NCBI RefSeq assembly: GCF_041146795.1
Contig: NC_135187.1
Location: 3,111,556-3,175,555, forward strand
Direction of reading: 5' to 3'
DNA length: 64,000 bases
Source: Maylandia zebra
Taxonomy: Eukaryota > Chordata > Actinopteri > Cichliformes > Cichlidae
Part shown: piece by piece, positions 41,996-53,835 of the stretch
Position numbering within the stretch: position 1 is the first letter of the stretch
How the letters are laid out: each line of letters starts with the position of its first letter
Program-made: the position numbers and the translations under genes
Notes under the pieces: generated by a model
What the model was told of the DNA's origin: nothing
Seen by the model: the letters and a program-made list of their open reading frames with translations, nothing else
Databases searched by the model: none

Positions 41996-42784
41996 TAACA
42001 AGTGATATCTGCGCTGTGGTCATGTTTAACTTTTCCAACCTGTGGTCAGCATCGTGCATCAATGTGAATCACTGCAAGGTTTTTTGTGCTGAGTGAGTTT
42101 TTCAAAACTCTAAAATAACTTTTACAAATTGTTCCTTTTCTTTGATTTTTTTTAAATGTCTTTCACTTTTGAGGCCATGTTTGCATGCACAGATGTAGTT
42201 TGAAAAACATTGACTTTTCTATTTATTCTGGCCTATTTTTTACATGTGAACAGCACTTTAATTTGTTGACAGGTCATTTTCTAACTTCTTTCAGGTTGAA
42301 GATTCTCAGAAACTCTGTTCATGTGTTTGTGAGTAGATAAGTACAGTATTTCTTTTCTATTTTTTTATGTGAACAAACTCAGATTGTGTCTTACAAGGAC
42401 AAATGTGTGTGCTTTTATCTTCAGGCAACACTGTCTTATAGTTAGCATATAGTTTTTTTTTTTTTGACATTTTTGGCATTTTTCCCATCATTGGATAGTA
42501 AAACAGTGAAGACAGACAGGAAAGTGGGAAAGACACACAGTAAAGGGCCACAGGTTAGACTCAAATCCAGGCTGCTGACCCCTCCCATGTGGCATGTGGT
42601 CACCTGCTCACCCACTGAGCTAAACTGGCACCCTGCACATTCCTGATTGGCCAACACTTGGATTGGGGTGAGGAAATCTCCTTTCCAAGAAAATCATTCT
42701 TTTGAAACAAATTACAGTGGACATTGTGAAAAACTGATTAACTGATAAACAGCATCAACTATTTGAGCCAAGTAGCTGTTGTAT

Positions 42785-42936
42785 TCAGTCAGATCATTTC
42801 CATAGAGGCACTTTGCATCAGCAGCACCATGCTCCAGTGCTCTGGGAGAGTTTATAGTCCTGAGAGTTGAACACTGGATGACTGACAGCTGTCCTTCATC
42901 ACAACAGAAGGCACAGAAATCCTCCTCATCAAAAAC
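42785..42936 (+). promoter_or_regulatory. V7 promoter: variant octamer and TATA-like box
   Basis: CTTTGCAT at 42811-42818 and TTTATA at 42851-42856. The flank lacks one GA dinucleotide (ATAGAGGCAC) compared with V1-V6, as in V8. Confidence 0.75.
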
Positions 42937-43407
42937 ATGACTTTGATCTGCGTCCTCATCTGGACTCTCCTCTGCTGCTGCTTCACAGGTAAAGTCCAGA
43001 GAATCAAACTCCTCTCCTCTATCAACATCTGTCCCTCTGAAATGAAGCCCACAAAACCATGAAGCTGCTTTATGTTTTTGTCTCTGTGTCCTCAGAGTCC
43101 AGAGGACAATATACAGTGACTCAGCCTGGAGCAGTGAGCTCTGCTGTGGGAGGATCTGTGAGCATCAAGTGTACGACCAGTCAGAATGTTAATAGTAATT
43201 GGTTATCCTGGTACCAACAGAAAGATGGAGGAGTTCCTAAACTGCTCATTTACCATATTAGCACTCGATATTCAGGGATTCCAGCTCGTTTTACAGGCAG
43301 TGGATCAAACTCTGACTTCACTCTGACCATCAGTGGAGTCCAGGCTGAAGATGCAGCAGTTTATTACTGTCAGAGTGGTCACTATCCTAACAGCCAGCTT
43401 GTGTTCA
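42937..43407 (+). CDS. Immunoglobulin light-chain V segment V7, germline
   Basis: Leader exon 42937-42988, intron 42989-43095, V exon 43096-43407 (312 nt). It starts [11 protein letters not shown], with Tyr in place of the usual Ile. CDR1 is short ([12 protein letters not shown], four codons fewer than V1-V4), CDR2 HISTRYS, germline CDR3 start [12 protein letters not shown]. Both Ig-fold cysteines and the Trp are present. The nearest J-C unit (C3) is 2.8 kb away in the opposite orientation. Confidence 0.93.
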
Positions 43408-43435
43408 CACAGTGAAAAACAGTCGTACAAAAACC
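43408..43435 (+). other. V7 recombination signal (12-bp spacer)
   Basis: CACAGTG, 12-bp spacer, ACAAAAACC. Confidence 0.95.
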
Positions 43436-43513
43436 TCCCTCAGTCAGACTGAACAGAAACTGAAGTGACTGCTGCAGCTGGAAGATACTGCAGAGACTGA
43501 TACAGTTCACTGA

Positions 43514-43515
<2 letters not shown>

Positions 43516-43563
<48 letters not shown>
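43516..43563. repeat. (CA)n microsatellite downstream of V7
   Basis: Same offset from the RSS as in V1-V3. Confidence 0.95.
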
Positions 43564-43566
<3 letters not shown>

Positions 43567-43916
43567 GAAAATGTCATTGTTGCTAAAGGAAAAAAAAGTT
43601 CGAAATATATCAATTTTTTGAAACCCAGTTGATAAAAAACATTATCACAAAAAATCATTTATGACCTTTGACCTCTGCTTCATACCAGCTCAAATAAATC
43701 TCAATTTCTAAATATCGATCATTATCAAAAATCATATTTCTGTAAGAAAAAAAATCTAACACTAAATGAAGTCAGCAAAAGTCAGTGAGTCATAATTATC
43801 TGCACAATTTAGCAAATACTTCAAATAGAAACTTTAAGTCCAAATCAGTCAAATGATCAAATTTCCATCTTTTCTTTCTCAGGTTTTTAGATTTTCTCTT
43901 TTTTGCTCTTCAACAC

Positions 43917-44185
43917 TGCCATGGTCCAAAGACCTGTTGACTTCCTATTCATGTTTTTGATTATTAATATGATTCGTTTCATTTATTTTCTGTTTTCCAG
44001 TCGCATTTCTTCATCCCTCTGTTCCTTATGTTCTGCCAACCCGTGTCTCAGAGCTATTCTCTGGTTCCCTGTTTTATTTGGATTCTGCGTTCTGTGTGAG
44101 TGTATTCGTCATGTCTGATGAGGTTCAGCTGTGTCTGCCTTCTGTGGTGTATTCCCTCGTTACCCTCTGTGTATATTAGTATGTG
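43917..44185 (+). mobile_element. Partial TGTCA-family LTR
   Basis: TGCCATGGTCC...and GATGAGGTTCAGCTGTGTCTGCC resemble the 5' part of the solo LTRs at 10320 and 53680. The 3' end is missing. Confidence 0.45.
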
Positions 44186-46086
44186 TTCTAATAATAGCAC
44201 TGACACATGTTCACATTCCTCAAATTGAGTTATTAATATTTAAACAGGTTATAGTCAAAGGTCAGCTGCCAATCTCAGAGTTAACCAACTCTGACTTTAA
44301 ACTGAGGAGTTAAAACTGCTTTGTTCCTGAAAGCAGTTGAACAAATTGAGTTGAGCTGGAATCTTGAGCTCTCAGTTTGAGAACAGATGAAGGTAAATTT
44401 ATTGAACTGTTTACCTCGACTTAAGCACATACCTGTGTACTGAACAGCCCTCGTCAGTGGATCCCAACACCAGTATTTGACAGTAACAGGTGAGCCTCAA
44501 CTTTAATTGGTAAAGAGACACCATGAGAACTGACATTACAATACTTTTATTTTACAAAAGTCAGCGTCTTTCAGTTCAAAGTTTGTTAGGCAGCTATTGC
44601 ACATTTAAAACAACAACACAAACACAACGCAGCAACAAGAAACTATGCAGTATATTATAACCGAATACTTAAACATGACTGCACAACAACCTTTCAAAAG
44701 AACATTTGTAGATGAATTGTTATTTTCCTTCCAATACTTGAAGCATTTTCTGAGCATCACTTTAGGTGCATGGCTTGTTGCATGCATACCCCACCTGTCT
44801 TAATGGGACTATAAATACAACTATATACAGTCACATTTGTAAAAACAAAAAACTTTTATACTAAACACTTTTAAAATGTACAAATTTGAAGAAGCCCAGG
44901 AGCAATCCCATTTCAGAACACTTAGAATAACACAACTTCATCCCAAAAGGCCACAGGTTTTAACCACAGCTTTCCAGCATCAGTTCATGTAAATGCAGCT
45001 ACAGCTTTCCAAATCCCAGGAATCCTTTTAATGCAGTGTTCATAAGATCTTTAAATTGATCCTCGTATGCAACACGTCTCGGAAGATACAGGGATAAGCT
45101 GCACATCGATGTGTATCCCTGACTCCTGATCATAAAAGTCTATGTTGCAGGACCCCAGTGGTGGAAGTAAGTCAGCCCCAGTTATAAAGACCAGCAGCTC
45201 TTCAAACGTGTGGTCCACCTCTTGCTCTGTTAAAATACATACACCTAGTAAATAAAGCGTAATGTGTAGGTTCATGAATAAAAGATTTCTAATCAGTTAC
45301 ACTGACTGTTATGTAGAGCGGTTGCATTAATGACAATTTAGGAGTCAAAAACAGGTTGTTAGGCAAAACTAATACTGCGAAGCATCGTATAAAGAAAAAG
45401 CAAAGCAATCCTGCCCTCCTAAGACACAGGACATTAATTTTTGTCCTCCGAGTCGGAGACCTGTATGTCAAGGACCCTTGACAGGTATTCATATACCTAA
45501 ATGCCAAGAGAAAGAAAATATGTGTGTCGTCGTTAGGATAGGGATTTATGTTGGTGTGAGAGACTGTAGCCTACAAGTTCATATTGTTCAATGACAGTTA
45601 TGACATGTTGTGTTTCAGGTGATTTTACAGAAAAAAAAACAGCAAAATAACGTACTGAATACTTTTAACAAAAAAACTCTGTATATTAAATTACTTCTTA
45701 AAATACCTGCCCCAACACTGATCACGAGAATAGACTCATTCTTATACAGCGCTTTTCTGCTCCACCTGCTCAGTGTTTCATACAACAAACTGCAACATGC
45801 TGAAACATTTCATTACACAGCATGCAATGAATTTGCATATATGTAATGTCTTTAATATCCTGCTTAGTAATGGCAGTGTCTCTCAATTCCCCTTCGCACT
45901 TACTCTTTAACATAAACTTTGCTTTACTTCATGTATTGAAAGTGACTTAATTCTACTGACTCATATTGACTACAGATAGCACACTGGCTTCCAATTAGAA
46001 CCCTGGAAATCATTATTTAGAGTTTAATATTGACATCACCACAAAAGTAAGACAAACACTCAATTCTTATTTAATATAGATATTTT
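44186..46086. other. No gene recognised
   Basis: 1.9 kb without a supportable gene, RSS or RNA gene. Frames of 60-78 codons on both strands show no domain. Confidence 0.45.
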
Positions 46087-46092
46087 TTTATT
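46087..46092 (-). terminator. C3 polyadenylation signal
   Basis: AATAAA on the minus strand about 136 nt after the C3 stop. Confidence 0.6.
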
Positions 46093-46227
46093 CTTTAAAA
46101 CTTTAAACAAACTTTAAACTTTAAACAAAGCAATGAAAAATGAGAGAAGAAATTAGATTTTTTTTTTTTTAAAGCTACAGAGTGCAGACTGAAAGTAAGA
46201 CCAGCATGAAAGTCACAGTTAGTCAGG

Positions 46228-46553
46228 TCAGGACTGGGGACACTGGTCTCTCATCAGTGGCTCTGAGACCACAGTGTGGGAGCCCTGGGTGGCCTCACAG
46301 GTCACAGAGCCCACCTTCATCCAGTGGTCTGCAGGGAGCCTCAGGGTGCTGCTCCAGCTGTAGAGGCCGTCGTTCTCCTGCACCACGGGGCTCCTGCTCT
46401 CCTCCCAGCTGATGCTGCCACTGCCATCCACCTTCCAGGACAGACTCCAGTCTGAGGGGAAGCCCTTGTTGGCCACACACATGAGCGTGGCCTTCCCCTG
46501 TTTCAGCTCCTCACTGGAGGGACCCAGCACCTTCAGGGCGGGGCGGGCATCAC
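46228..46553 (-). CDS. Immunoglobulin light-chain constant exon C3
   Basis: The exon follows a TTTCCTAG acceptor and starts GDARP in frame with the phase-1 J end (the first Gly becomes Ser when spliced to a J3 segment, whose last base is A). It is one C1-set Ig domain: PALKVLGPSSEELKQG, cysteines in TLMCVANKG and VTCEATQG, Trp in WSLSWKVDG, terminal DQCPQS. The stop is at 46228-46230. Over most of its length it matches C2. Three J segments lie 610-1400 bp upstream, so this is the best equipped J-C unit in the window. Confidence 0.94.
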
Positions 46554-46599
46554 CTAGGAAACACCAATCAGGTTAGAGGACAGGAACCACAATTTGATT

Positions 46600-46760
46600 T
46601 TCTCCGTTAAGAAGTTTCTGTCAGGTGTTTTTTCTGCTCCACCAGTCATTCACTCACACATTGTTTCACTTCCCTTTAAGAAACCTCTCATGCATATCAG
46701 CACAGAGAGAATCATCACACAGTTTGAGCTGAAATATGTTCAAACTACACTGGAAATAAA
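46600..46760 (-). repeat. J-C intron block duplicated from or to C2 (21338-21497)
   Basis: The two introns share this block essentially base for base (GATTTTCTCCGTTAAGAAG to AAACTACACTGGAAATAAA). This is much closer than expected for unconstrained intron DNA of old duplicates. Confidence 0.85.
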
Positions 46761-47163
46761 AAAACAAAAAAACGAAACAAAGATGTGTCAACACTTTTAA
46801 AAGATGTTAAGCTTCCACATCATCAGTTCTTCGTAATAAACAGCTTGTTCTGGATAAGAAACTCAATACCACTACTTACCTCATGTGTTTTTTTTATTGC
46901 TTACATTGTTTTAAATGATATGATACAATAAGAACACCAGAGATCTTTATCTTCACTCTGTGCAGTTTAACTTTTTTCATTGGAAATTGTTCTGAGTGTC
47001 TGAATAATCATTTCCAAAGCTGACTTTGTTTCTTAGGACAAAATTTATGAATAAAATATGTAATCAGTTACACAAAAAGTTTCCTAACCTTTCATATTAA
47101 ATGAAATTAAAGAAAAGAAAAGAAAATTACATTTAAAAAAAAAAAGCTCTAAGGCTGACTTAC

Positions 47164-47201
47164 TTCCAACTTGCAGTCTGGTTCCTCCACCAAAAGTCCA
47201 C
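47164..47201 (-). CDS. Light-chain J segment J3-3 (nearest to C3)
   Basis: Encodes [12 protein letters not shown] and ends in A before a GTAAG donor. Its coding bases are identical to J3-2. Confidence 0.93.
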
Positions 47202-47240
47202 CACAGTGATACAAACTCATTGAGGCGCCGTACAAAAACC
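47202..47240 (-). other. J3-3 recombination signal (23-bp spacer)
   Basis: Minus strand: GGTTTTTGT, 23-bp spacer, CACTGTG. Confidence 0.95.
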
Positions 47241-47532
47241 TCTGACTGTAGAGAGACACGGCTCTCTGACTCTGTCAGACTGGATTAAAACTAAAAGCTC
47301 TCGAGACTTAACCAGATGTATGTATATGTAAAATATCCTCAAGTCCACTCTGATGTTTTATATTGTGTTTAATATTCATTTTAACATTTATTCTGAAGCT
47401 AACTTTGTTTCTTCATGAAGATTTATCTAAAAACTATTTTCCTGAGGTTTTTTTAGGCGCATTGAACAGAAAAGTTAAGATAATCAAAAGAAAGAAATTT
47501 GCTAAAGTAAATGAGGTTTAAGTTTGACTTAC

Positions 47533-47570
47533 TTCCAACTTGCAGTCTGGTTCCTCCACCAAAAGTCCAC
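47533..47570 (-). CDS. Light-chain J segment J3-2
   Basis: Encodes [12 protein letters not shown] with a GTAAG donor. It lies 369 bp from J3-3 and the J coding and RSS bases are the same. Confidence 0.93.
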
Positions 47571-47609
47571 CACAGTGATACAAACTCATTGAGGCGCCGT
47601 ACAAAAACC
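47571..47609 (-). other. J3-2 recombination signal (23-bp spacer)
   Basis: Minus strand: GGTTTTTGT, 23-bp spacer, CACTGTG. Confidence 0.95.
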
Positions 47610-47909
47610 TCTGACTGTAGAGAGACACGGCTCTCTGTGTGACTGAACTAAACCTACAAGCCCTCAAAATACAACTTTACCATCAGAACTAGAAATAATA
47701 ATGAATAATATGAAACATCCCAGATTTTCATTGGAAATTGTCCTGAGTGTCTGAATATTCATTTCCAAAGCTGACTTTGTTTCTTAGGACAAAATTTATG
47801 AATAAAATAATTAATCAGTTACATAAAAAGTTTCCTAGCCTTTCATATTAAATGAAATTGAAGAAAAGAAAATTACATTTAAAAAAAAAAAGCTCTACGG
47901 CTGACTTAC

Positions 47910-47947
47910 TTCCAACTTGCAGTCTGGTTCCTCCACCGAACGTGTAC
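47910..47947 (-). CDS. Light-chain J segment J3-1 (most 5')
   Basis: Encodes [12 protein letters not shown] with a GTAAG donor. Its start is like J2 (Tyr, ACGTTCGG) while its end is like J3-2 and J3-3 (LQVG), so it may be a mosaic or the intermediate form. The flank 47730-47905 repeats that at 46950-47155. Confidence 0.93.
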
Positions 47948-47986
47948 CACAGTGATACAAACTCATTGAGGCGCCGTATAAAAACC
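47948..47986 (-). other. J3-1 recombination signal, variant nonamer
   Basis: Minus strand: nonamer GGTTTTTAT (one base from GGTTTTTGT), 23-bp spacer, heptamer CACTGTG. Confidence 0.92.
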
Positions 47987-49352
47987 TCTGACTGTAGAGA
48001 GACACGGCTCTCTGACTCTGAGACAAACAAACTCAACAATATGAATTCTTTAAATCATAATTTCATAACATATTAATATTATAATTTTTACATAAAAAAC
48101 AACGAAACACAATAAAACTATATTCCAATAATCCAATTTGTCATTTACATTTTACAACTGTTAAGATACATCACTTTAATGCTTCCACCTTCTTTATCAT
48201 AACTCTAAACATTAAAATTAATTTTCAAGCTACAATCACAAAACTTAAAACTCATCAGGTAAAACCTGACAAATGCATCAAAACAGTTTTATGTTCTCTC
48301 ACAAACACTTAGTGTCTTCAGATCGCGCACAGAACCAGTTAAAATGATAATACTGCTGAGCATTACACACTACGTCACAAAACAGAGCATGAAGCTCAAG
48401 TCTTTCCAGTCTCACAGTTTGTCCTGTTATTCTACAAAACATATAAAATGTCAACCTAAAACAGATGATGATTCTGAGCAGGGCCGTGCAGAGATGCTGG
48501 AAGGGACGGGTGCTCAAAGTTCAAAAGGGGCACATGGAACCAGGCTGAATAACAACAACACTGTTGCTGTTGAGGGGTTGCTGCTGCTCCTGCTGCAGAT
48601 AGTGATGGAGGTCTGTGTTGCTTTGAGACTGTAGACAGTAAAAAGTCCACAGCAGAGATGGTAGCTGATTAAAGAAGTGTTATGAGATGATAATAAAATG
48701 CAAAGATTGGTGACAGCGCTCAGAAGCATTAAACCACAAAACTGTGGGAAATGAACTCGGCTCTGCCTGTGAGTCACTCTTCCATCTCCTCATCTCATCT
48801 GTCACTCTCCACTTGCTGTACATCTCAGAACAGGGCACACTCTGGTGTTTCATTAATCTATTATTTAATTATCCATACTTAAAAGCTCATGCACCTAATC
48901 CAAAATAAAGTAATGATAGAAAAATGTTATAGAACCAAAGCATTGTGTTTATTATTGTTTTTATACTTGAGCACCTCTGCTATACAACAACTGGTACAGG
49001 CGTTATTGTTCCCTGTTGTGACGGAGTTACACCGTCCCGGGCCGCAGACAGCTGATCTGGGCGCATACACGCACCACCACCATTAGTTTCTACAATTACT
49101 GCGCGTCTTTTCGTCGACCGGGCAGATAAACAAAAAGGGGTGAGAGGTATATTTTGAGCAGCGCAGAAGGTGGCCAACATATTTTCCCACTTACCTTTAA
49201 TAAAGCCGGTCGCGGAGACTCGCTGTGATCGCCGATTGAATGGGGGTTATGCAAGCCGATGGTATGGTGTTCTCGGGTTCAAATAGTGGGTTTGCGCGCG
49301 CTTGAAAGGTCACGCGAACTGCATTATTTTTTTTGTTTGTTTTTTTGTTGTT
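47987..49352. other. J3 upstream flank and unassigned DNA
   Basis: 47990-48040 is the conserved J flank. 48318-48442 duplicates 41854-41995. The rest contains no gene I can support; short frames on both strands at 48299-49180 show no domain. Confidence 0.45.
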
Positions 49353-49753
49353 GTGAAACACTGTAGGCTGCCTGGAATTGGCCATAAATGTCTGTATATA
49401 CATATATGTATTGTAGGAATACAGCTGGAAATAAGCTGAGGGGGAAAGATTGTTTGGTAAAAGAAATAATAAAGAGATGACTATTATGCCTAGTGGGAGG
49501 GGTCATGGGGTATAAAAGAAGGCTGTCAGGGCCTACCTGGGTTCTTTCAGTGAGATGTTACAGAGAGGGTAACATGCAGACTGTGTTTTGTATATAGATG
49601 TTTGTTTTGTGTTGACTTAAGTTAGTTTCCTATTTTCTTTGTAAATAATCTTTTGTGCACCTGGGAGGCCGGCAGAATAAATTATCCACACTGAATGCTT
49701 CCTGACTACGCCTGCATTTGTTCGGGAGAAGTTTAGGAGAGGACCCCGCGACA
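49353..49753 (+). repeat. 5' LTR of the Gmr1-like element (left edge approximate)
   Basis: Contains a TATA-like GGTATAAAAGAAGG near 49509 and AATAAATTATCC near 49676, and ends ...CCCCGCGACA two bases before the primer-binding site. No second LTR is available to fix its start. Confidence 0.65.
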
Positions 49754-49755
49754 TA

Positions 49756-49773
49756 TGGTGTCAGAAGTGGGAT
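49756..49773 (+). promoter_or_regulatory. Primer-binding site, probably tRNA-Leu
   Basis: TGGTGTCAGAAGTGGGAT is complementary to the CCA end and acceptor/T-arm bases of a leucine tRNA as I know it; common in Ty3/gypsy elements. Confidence 0.75.
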
Positions 49774-52700
49774 TGCTAGTCGGAAGAGGAAAACGCGCCT
49801 CCCAGTTAAGCGCACAGGGCTGCGGTCCCAGCAGCATGAGCTTCCAGTGGAGAAGACAGCAGAGGAGCTGGCATGGGACACAGTGCCGGCGTCGTCTTCT
49901 TCAGCAGAGGAGGAGGAGGAGGTTTCCGGCAGGATTGGTCCAGAATTGCCTACAGCTTCGACCTCAGCACGTGACCCAAATGGAGAGCTGATTGCGATGA
50001 TGAGGGACTTCCTGGCGGGACAGCAAAGGAGAGAGGAGGTTTTTTTGGCAGAACTCAGGGGGCTGAGGACTGTTTCCCCTCCCAACGCTCAGCTGCATTC
50101 AGATTTTGCTGGTCAGCAAAGTCCAGCCCAAGCACCAGCCGGAGCAAGCACCACAGCAGCAATGGCCACGCCAAGCACCGCAACAGCAAGCAGCCCCAGA
50201 ATGGTACTGCCTACACCTGCACGTCAAAGAGGATACCGGGATCCCCCAGAGGAGGTTCCCTCTCGTCAGTCACAAGCAGTGACCAACAGCCTCGACCAGT
50301 CAGTCTCAGAGTGGATGCGATCTGTTGGGCCAAAAATTCCACCCTATCAGATGGGGGAAGACATTGAGAACTATTTGTTGCGTTTTGAGCGAGTTGCCAA
50401 AACCTGTAGATGGCCAGAGAGTGAATGGGCCTGTCGTCTGGTTCCACTGCTATTGGGGAAGGCGTTGGAGGCCTACACTGCAATGGATGAAGAAAGAGCC
50501 CATCGTTATGAAGATTTAAAAGCGGCGTTGCTAACCAAATTTGACATTTCCCCTGAGACGTATCGGCAGAGGTTCCGGTCCAATACAGTTCCACCTGGTG
50601 AGATCCCCACTGAGACCTATTATCGCCTGAAGGGCCTCTATCGGCGCTGGATCCGACCAGAGCAGCATACTAAAGAAGAGATGGGAGAAGCTATCATCTT
50701 GGAGCAGTTAATCCAGGTACTTCCAGGGGAGGTCAGGACCTGGGTGAGGGAGCATGAGCCAGCAGATGGACTGACCGCTGCTAAGCTGGTGTCACAGTAC
50801 TTCAATGTGCGTAAAGGAGCACCACCTGCACGCTCATCTGGGATGCCACAGCGACCACCACTCCCATCATCGGGTCTTCTGAAAAGGGAGAGCAACCCAG
50901 AGCCACCAGAAAACCCCAAGGCATCAAACTTACGAGGAGCGGGTAAGGACTTTCTTTGTTATTATTGCCAGCAGCCAGGTCATAAAGCCTCGGTATGCCC
51001 TATCCGGAAGGCTAAAGTCACTGGTGCCTGCTATGCACCCCGGCTGGAGATGGAGCCCACAAGGGTCCAGCCAGTGGATGTGCAACGCTATAAAAAAGTA
51101 AAGGTCAATGGTCTGCAGGCTACTGCTTTGCTGGACACTGGTAGTTTTATGTCTTTAATTAAGCATAGTTTGGTACCAGTGAACAGTGTGGACTATAGCA
51201 GACAGGAAGAAGTTTTATGTGTGCATGGCGATAAACATCCATACCCAAAAGTGGAGGTAACAGTGACTATTAATGAACAGCCATACCTGTTGTCAGTTGG
51301 GGTGGTACAGAACTTGCCTGTAGAGGTTATTCTGGGGATGGACTTGCCTGTACTCATGGACTTGCTGCAAGAAAAAGAAGAACAGTGGACAGAGACTGAT
51401 GTGGGGGATAAGGGGAATGCTAAATTAAACGTGTCTGGCCCAGTGGTCACTAGAGCCCAAATGAAGGCTGGATGCCAACCCTTGCCAGACTTTGACAGTA
51501 GTCTGTGCGAGGGTGGCACTAATGGGCCAAGAAAATCCCGCCGCCAACGCCGCATTGAGAAGCAGCTATGGTCAAAGGGGCCGGACACTAAGAGCATGAA
51601 ATGGGATGTACCAGAAAATATCACTTTGTTGCAAAGGGAGGATGAAACGTTGAAAGTTTTCTTTGCTAATGTGACTGAAGGGGGAACTGGGAAATGGGGA
51701 GGGAAAGAGAAGTTCATTGTTGACAAAAATGTGTTGTATGCAGTTGACGGTGACCACCAACGGCTTGTGATACCTTCTAGTTGTAGACCCCTCATTATGC
51801 AATTAGCACATACCCTCCCCTGGGCAGGTCATCTGCGTCGCCAAAAAACCTATATGTGAGTTAGCTCACGTTTCTTTTGGCCATCAATGTACACAGACAT
51901 ACAAAAATATTGCCGTACATGCCCTACCTGCCAGAAAACTTGTCCAGCTCGCAAGTCAGACAGGGCCCTGCCACAGCCACTTCCGGTCATCTCCACCCCC
52001 TTCCGTAGGATAGCTATGGACATTGTGGGTCCTCTGGTAAAAAGCAGTCGGGGTCATCAGTACATTTTGGTGGTGTGTGATTATGCGACTCATTTCCCAG
52101 AAGCGTTCCCCCTGTGTGCGCTCATGGCACCCAATGTTCTGCGTGCACTGGTACAGCTGTTCTCCCGGGTGGGGATACCAGATGAGATTTTGACCGACCA
52201 AGGGACTAACTTTACCTCTAGGTTGATGCAGCTCTTCCACAACCAGCAAGGCATCTCTGCCATCAGGACGTCACCCTACCATACACAGACAGATGGGTTA
52301 GTGGAGAGGTTCAACCAAACTCTGAAGAGGATGCTGCAGAAGTTTGTGTCAGACACTGGGAAAGACTGGGACCAGTGGCTACCCTTCCTGCTGTTTGTGT
52401 ACAGAGAAGTTCCCCAGGCTTCCACTGGTTTCTCACCATTCGAGCTACTCTATGGTTGGGATGTGCAGGGGCCATTGGATCTCCTCCGGAAGGGTTGGGA
52501 GTCTCCTGCTTCTGCTCCAAATGATAAAGGAGTGGTGCAATTTGTGCTGGAAATGAGAGATCGGTTGGGGAGATACCATGAAGAGGCCGAGGTCAACCTG
52601 CGAGACGCTCAACGAAGCCAGAAGACCTGGTATGACCAACAGGCCCGGCAACGTGAATTTCAACCTGGTCAAAAGGTGTTGTTACTTCTCCCGTCAGCCA

Positions 52701-53512
52701 ACAGTAAACTTCTGGCGAAATGGCAAGGGCCATACACAGTTCTTCGCAGAATGGGGCCAGTGACCTATGAGATTCATCATCCTGAAAAGAGGAAACCGAA
52801 GCAGACTTACCATGTGAATCTCCTGAAAGAATGGGAAGAGCGTGCCCACCAGGCCCCTGCGAAAGCTCTGATGGCAAGAGAAATGCCAAGAGAAGGGAAG
52901 ACAGAACCCGAGCAGGGAGCCGATACGATGTCTCCGGTGCTGACTCATCTTACCCCACAGCAGGCTGCTGAGCTATTCCAAGTCCTTTGGGAGACTTCAT
53001 CTCTGTGTTCAGTTAACCCCGGCAGGACCACCCTTGTCGAACATGTGATACGCCTAAAGGATGGACATCCCATCCGCCAACGTCCATACCGGGTTCCACA
53101 ACACCTAGTGGATAAACTGCGACAGGAGGTGGAGAAGATGCTGGAGCTTGGGGTGATAGAGCCGTCCTGCTCAGAGTGGTGTAGCCCGGTGGTCATCATC
53201 TTCAAAGATGGCTCCCTACGCATCTGCATTGATTTCCGGAAGCTTAATTCCATTTCAGAGTTTGATGCCTACCCCATGCCTCGAACCGAGGATTTGCTGG
53301 AGAAGATCGGAGCGGCCAGGTACATCACCACCTTGGATCTTTGCAAAGGTTACTGGCAAGTGCCACTGGAGGAGTCTTCTCGACCGCACACCGCCTTCAG
53401 GACACCTGCCGGCCTGTTCCAGTTCACGGTGATGCCATTTGGCCTACATGGGGCACCGGCCACCTTCCAAAGGCTGATGGACAAATTACTACAGGACTTT
53501 AATAGACAGTAA
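49760..53512 (+). pseudogene. Gag-Pol polyprotein of the Gmr1-like element (one in-frame stop, truncated)
   Basis: One frame stays open from the LTR to 53512 except for a single TGA (51857-51859). Gag: acidic N-terminal region, helical middle, a CCHC zinc knuckle CYYCQQPGHKASVC (near 50957-51000). Protease: LLDTGS (near 51128-51145). Integrase: HHCC zinc finger with its histidines before and its CRTCPTC cysteines after the TGA, then the DDE core with acidic residues in MDIVGP (near 52019), LTDQGTNF (near 52197) and GLVERFNQ (near 52305). Reverse transcriptase: VEHVIRLKDGHPIRQRPYR, ICIDFRKLNSISEFDAYPMP, TTLDLCKGYWQVPL, AFRTPAGLFQFTVMPFGLHGAPATFQRLMD, ending before the expected YxDD motif. No ATG is found in frame before 49997, so the real start is unresolved; an ATG inside the primer site (49755) is in another frame. 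The protein is inactive as encoded. Confidence 0.93.
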
Positions 53513-53679
53513 TATATGATGAGTAATAATTTAAAAAATCCATACACATAAAACACACACACACACATACGGTGACATTTTATACCTTCTCCAGAATACT
53601 GTATATACTACGGCCACAAGTTTTCATCATGATGCTGATCCAGAATCCTTCCCTTATTATTTAATTCTAGTGCTATAAG

Positions 53680-53835
53680 TGTCATGGTCCTGGGTCATGT
53701 GACCCAGTGTTTTGTGTTAATTATTATTATCTTATGCTTTAGGTTATTCTGGTTATGTCTTTTGCTATGATTTCTAGTTCCTAGGTTTGGTTCCCATGCT
53801 CCCTCTGTTCCAGTTCAGTCAGGTCTCTGTGTAAA
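53680..53835 (+). mobile_element. Partial TGTCA-family LTR (5' end)
   Basis: TGTCATGGTCCTGGGTCATGTGACCCAGTGTTTTG is the 5' end seen in the solo LTRs at 17437-18146. It is cut at about 53835. Confidence 0.6.

Larger units (their letters stand above)
49353..53512 (+). mobile_element. Gmr1-like Ty3/gypsy retrotransposon, 3'-truncated
   Basis: A 5' LTR, primer-binding site and a gag-protease-integrase-reverse transcriptase frame in that order. Integrase upstream of reverse transcriptase is the Ty1/copia-like order described for the Gmr1 group of deuterostome Ty3/gypsy elements. Sequence identity ends inside the reverse transcriptase (about 53500), so RNase H and the 3' LTR are missing. The left LTR boundary is approximate. 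Confidence 0.9.

Noticed and set aside
49630..50085. A 151-codon minus-strand frame at the start of the Gmr1-like element, and others antisense to gag-pol
   Set aside because: Antisense shadows of a long coding region.
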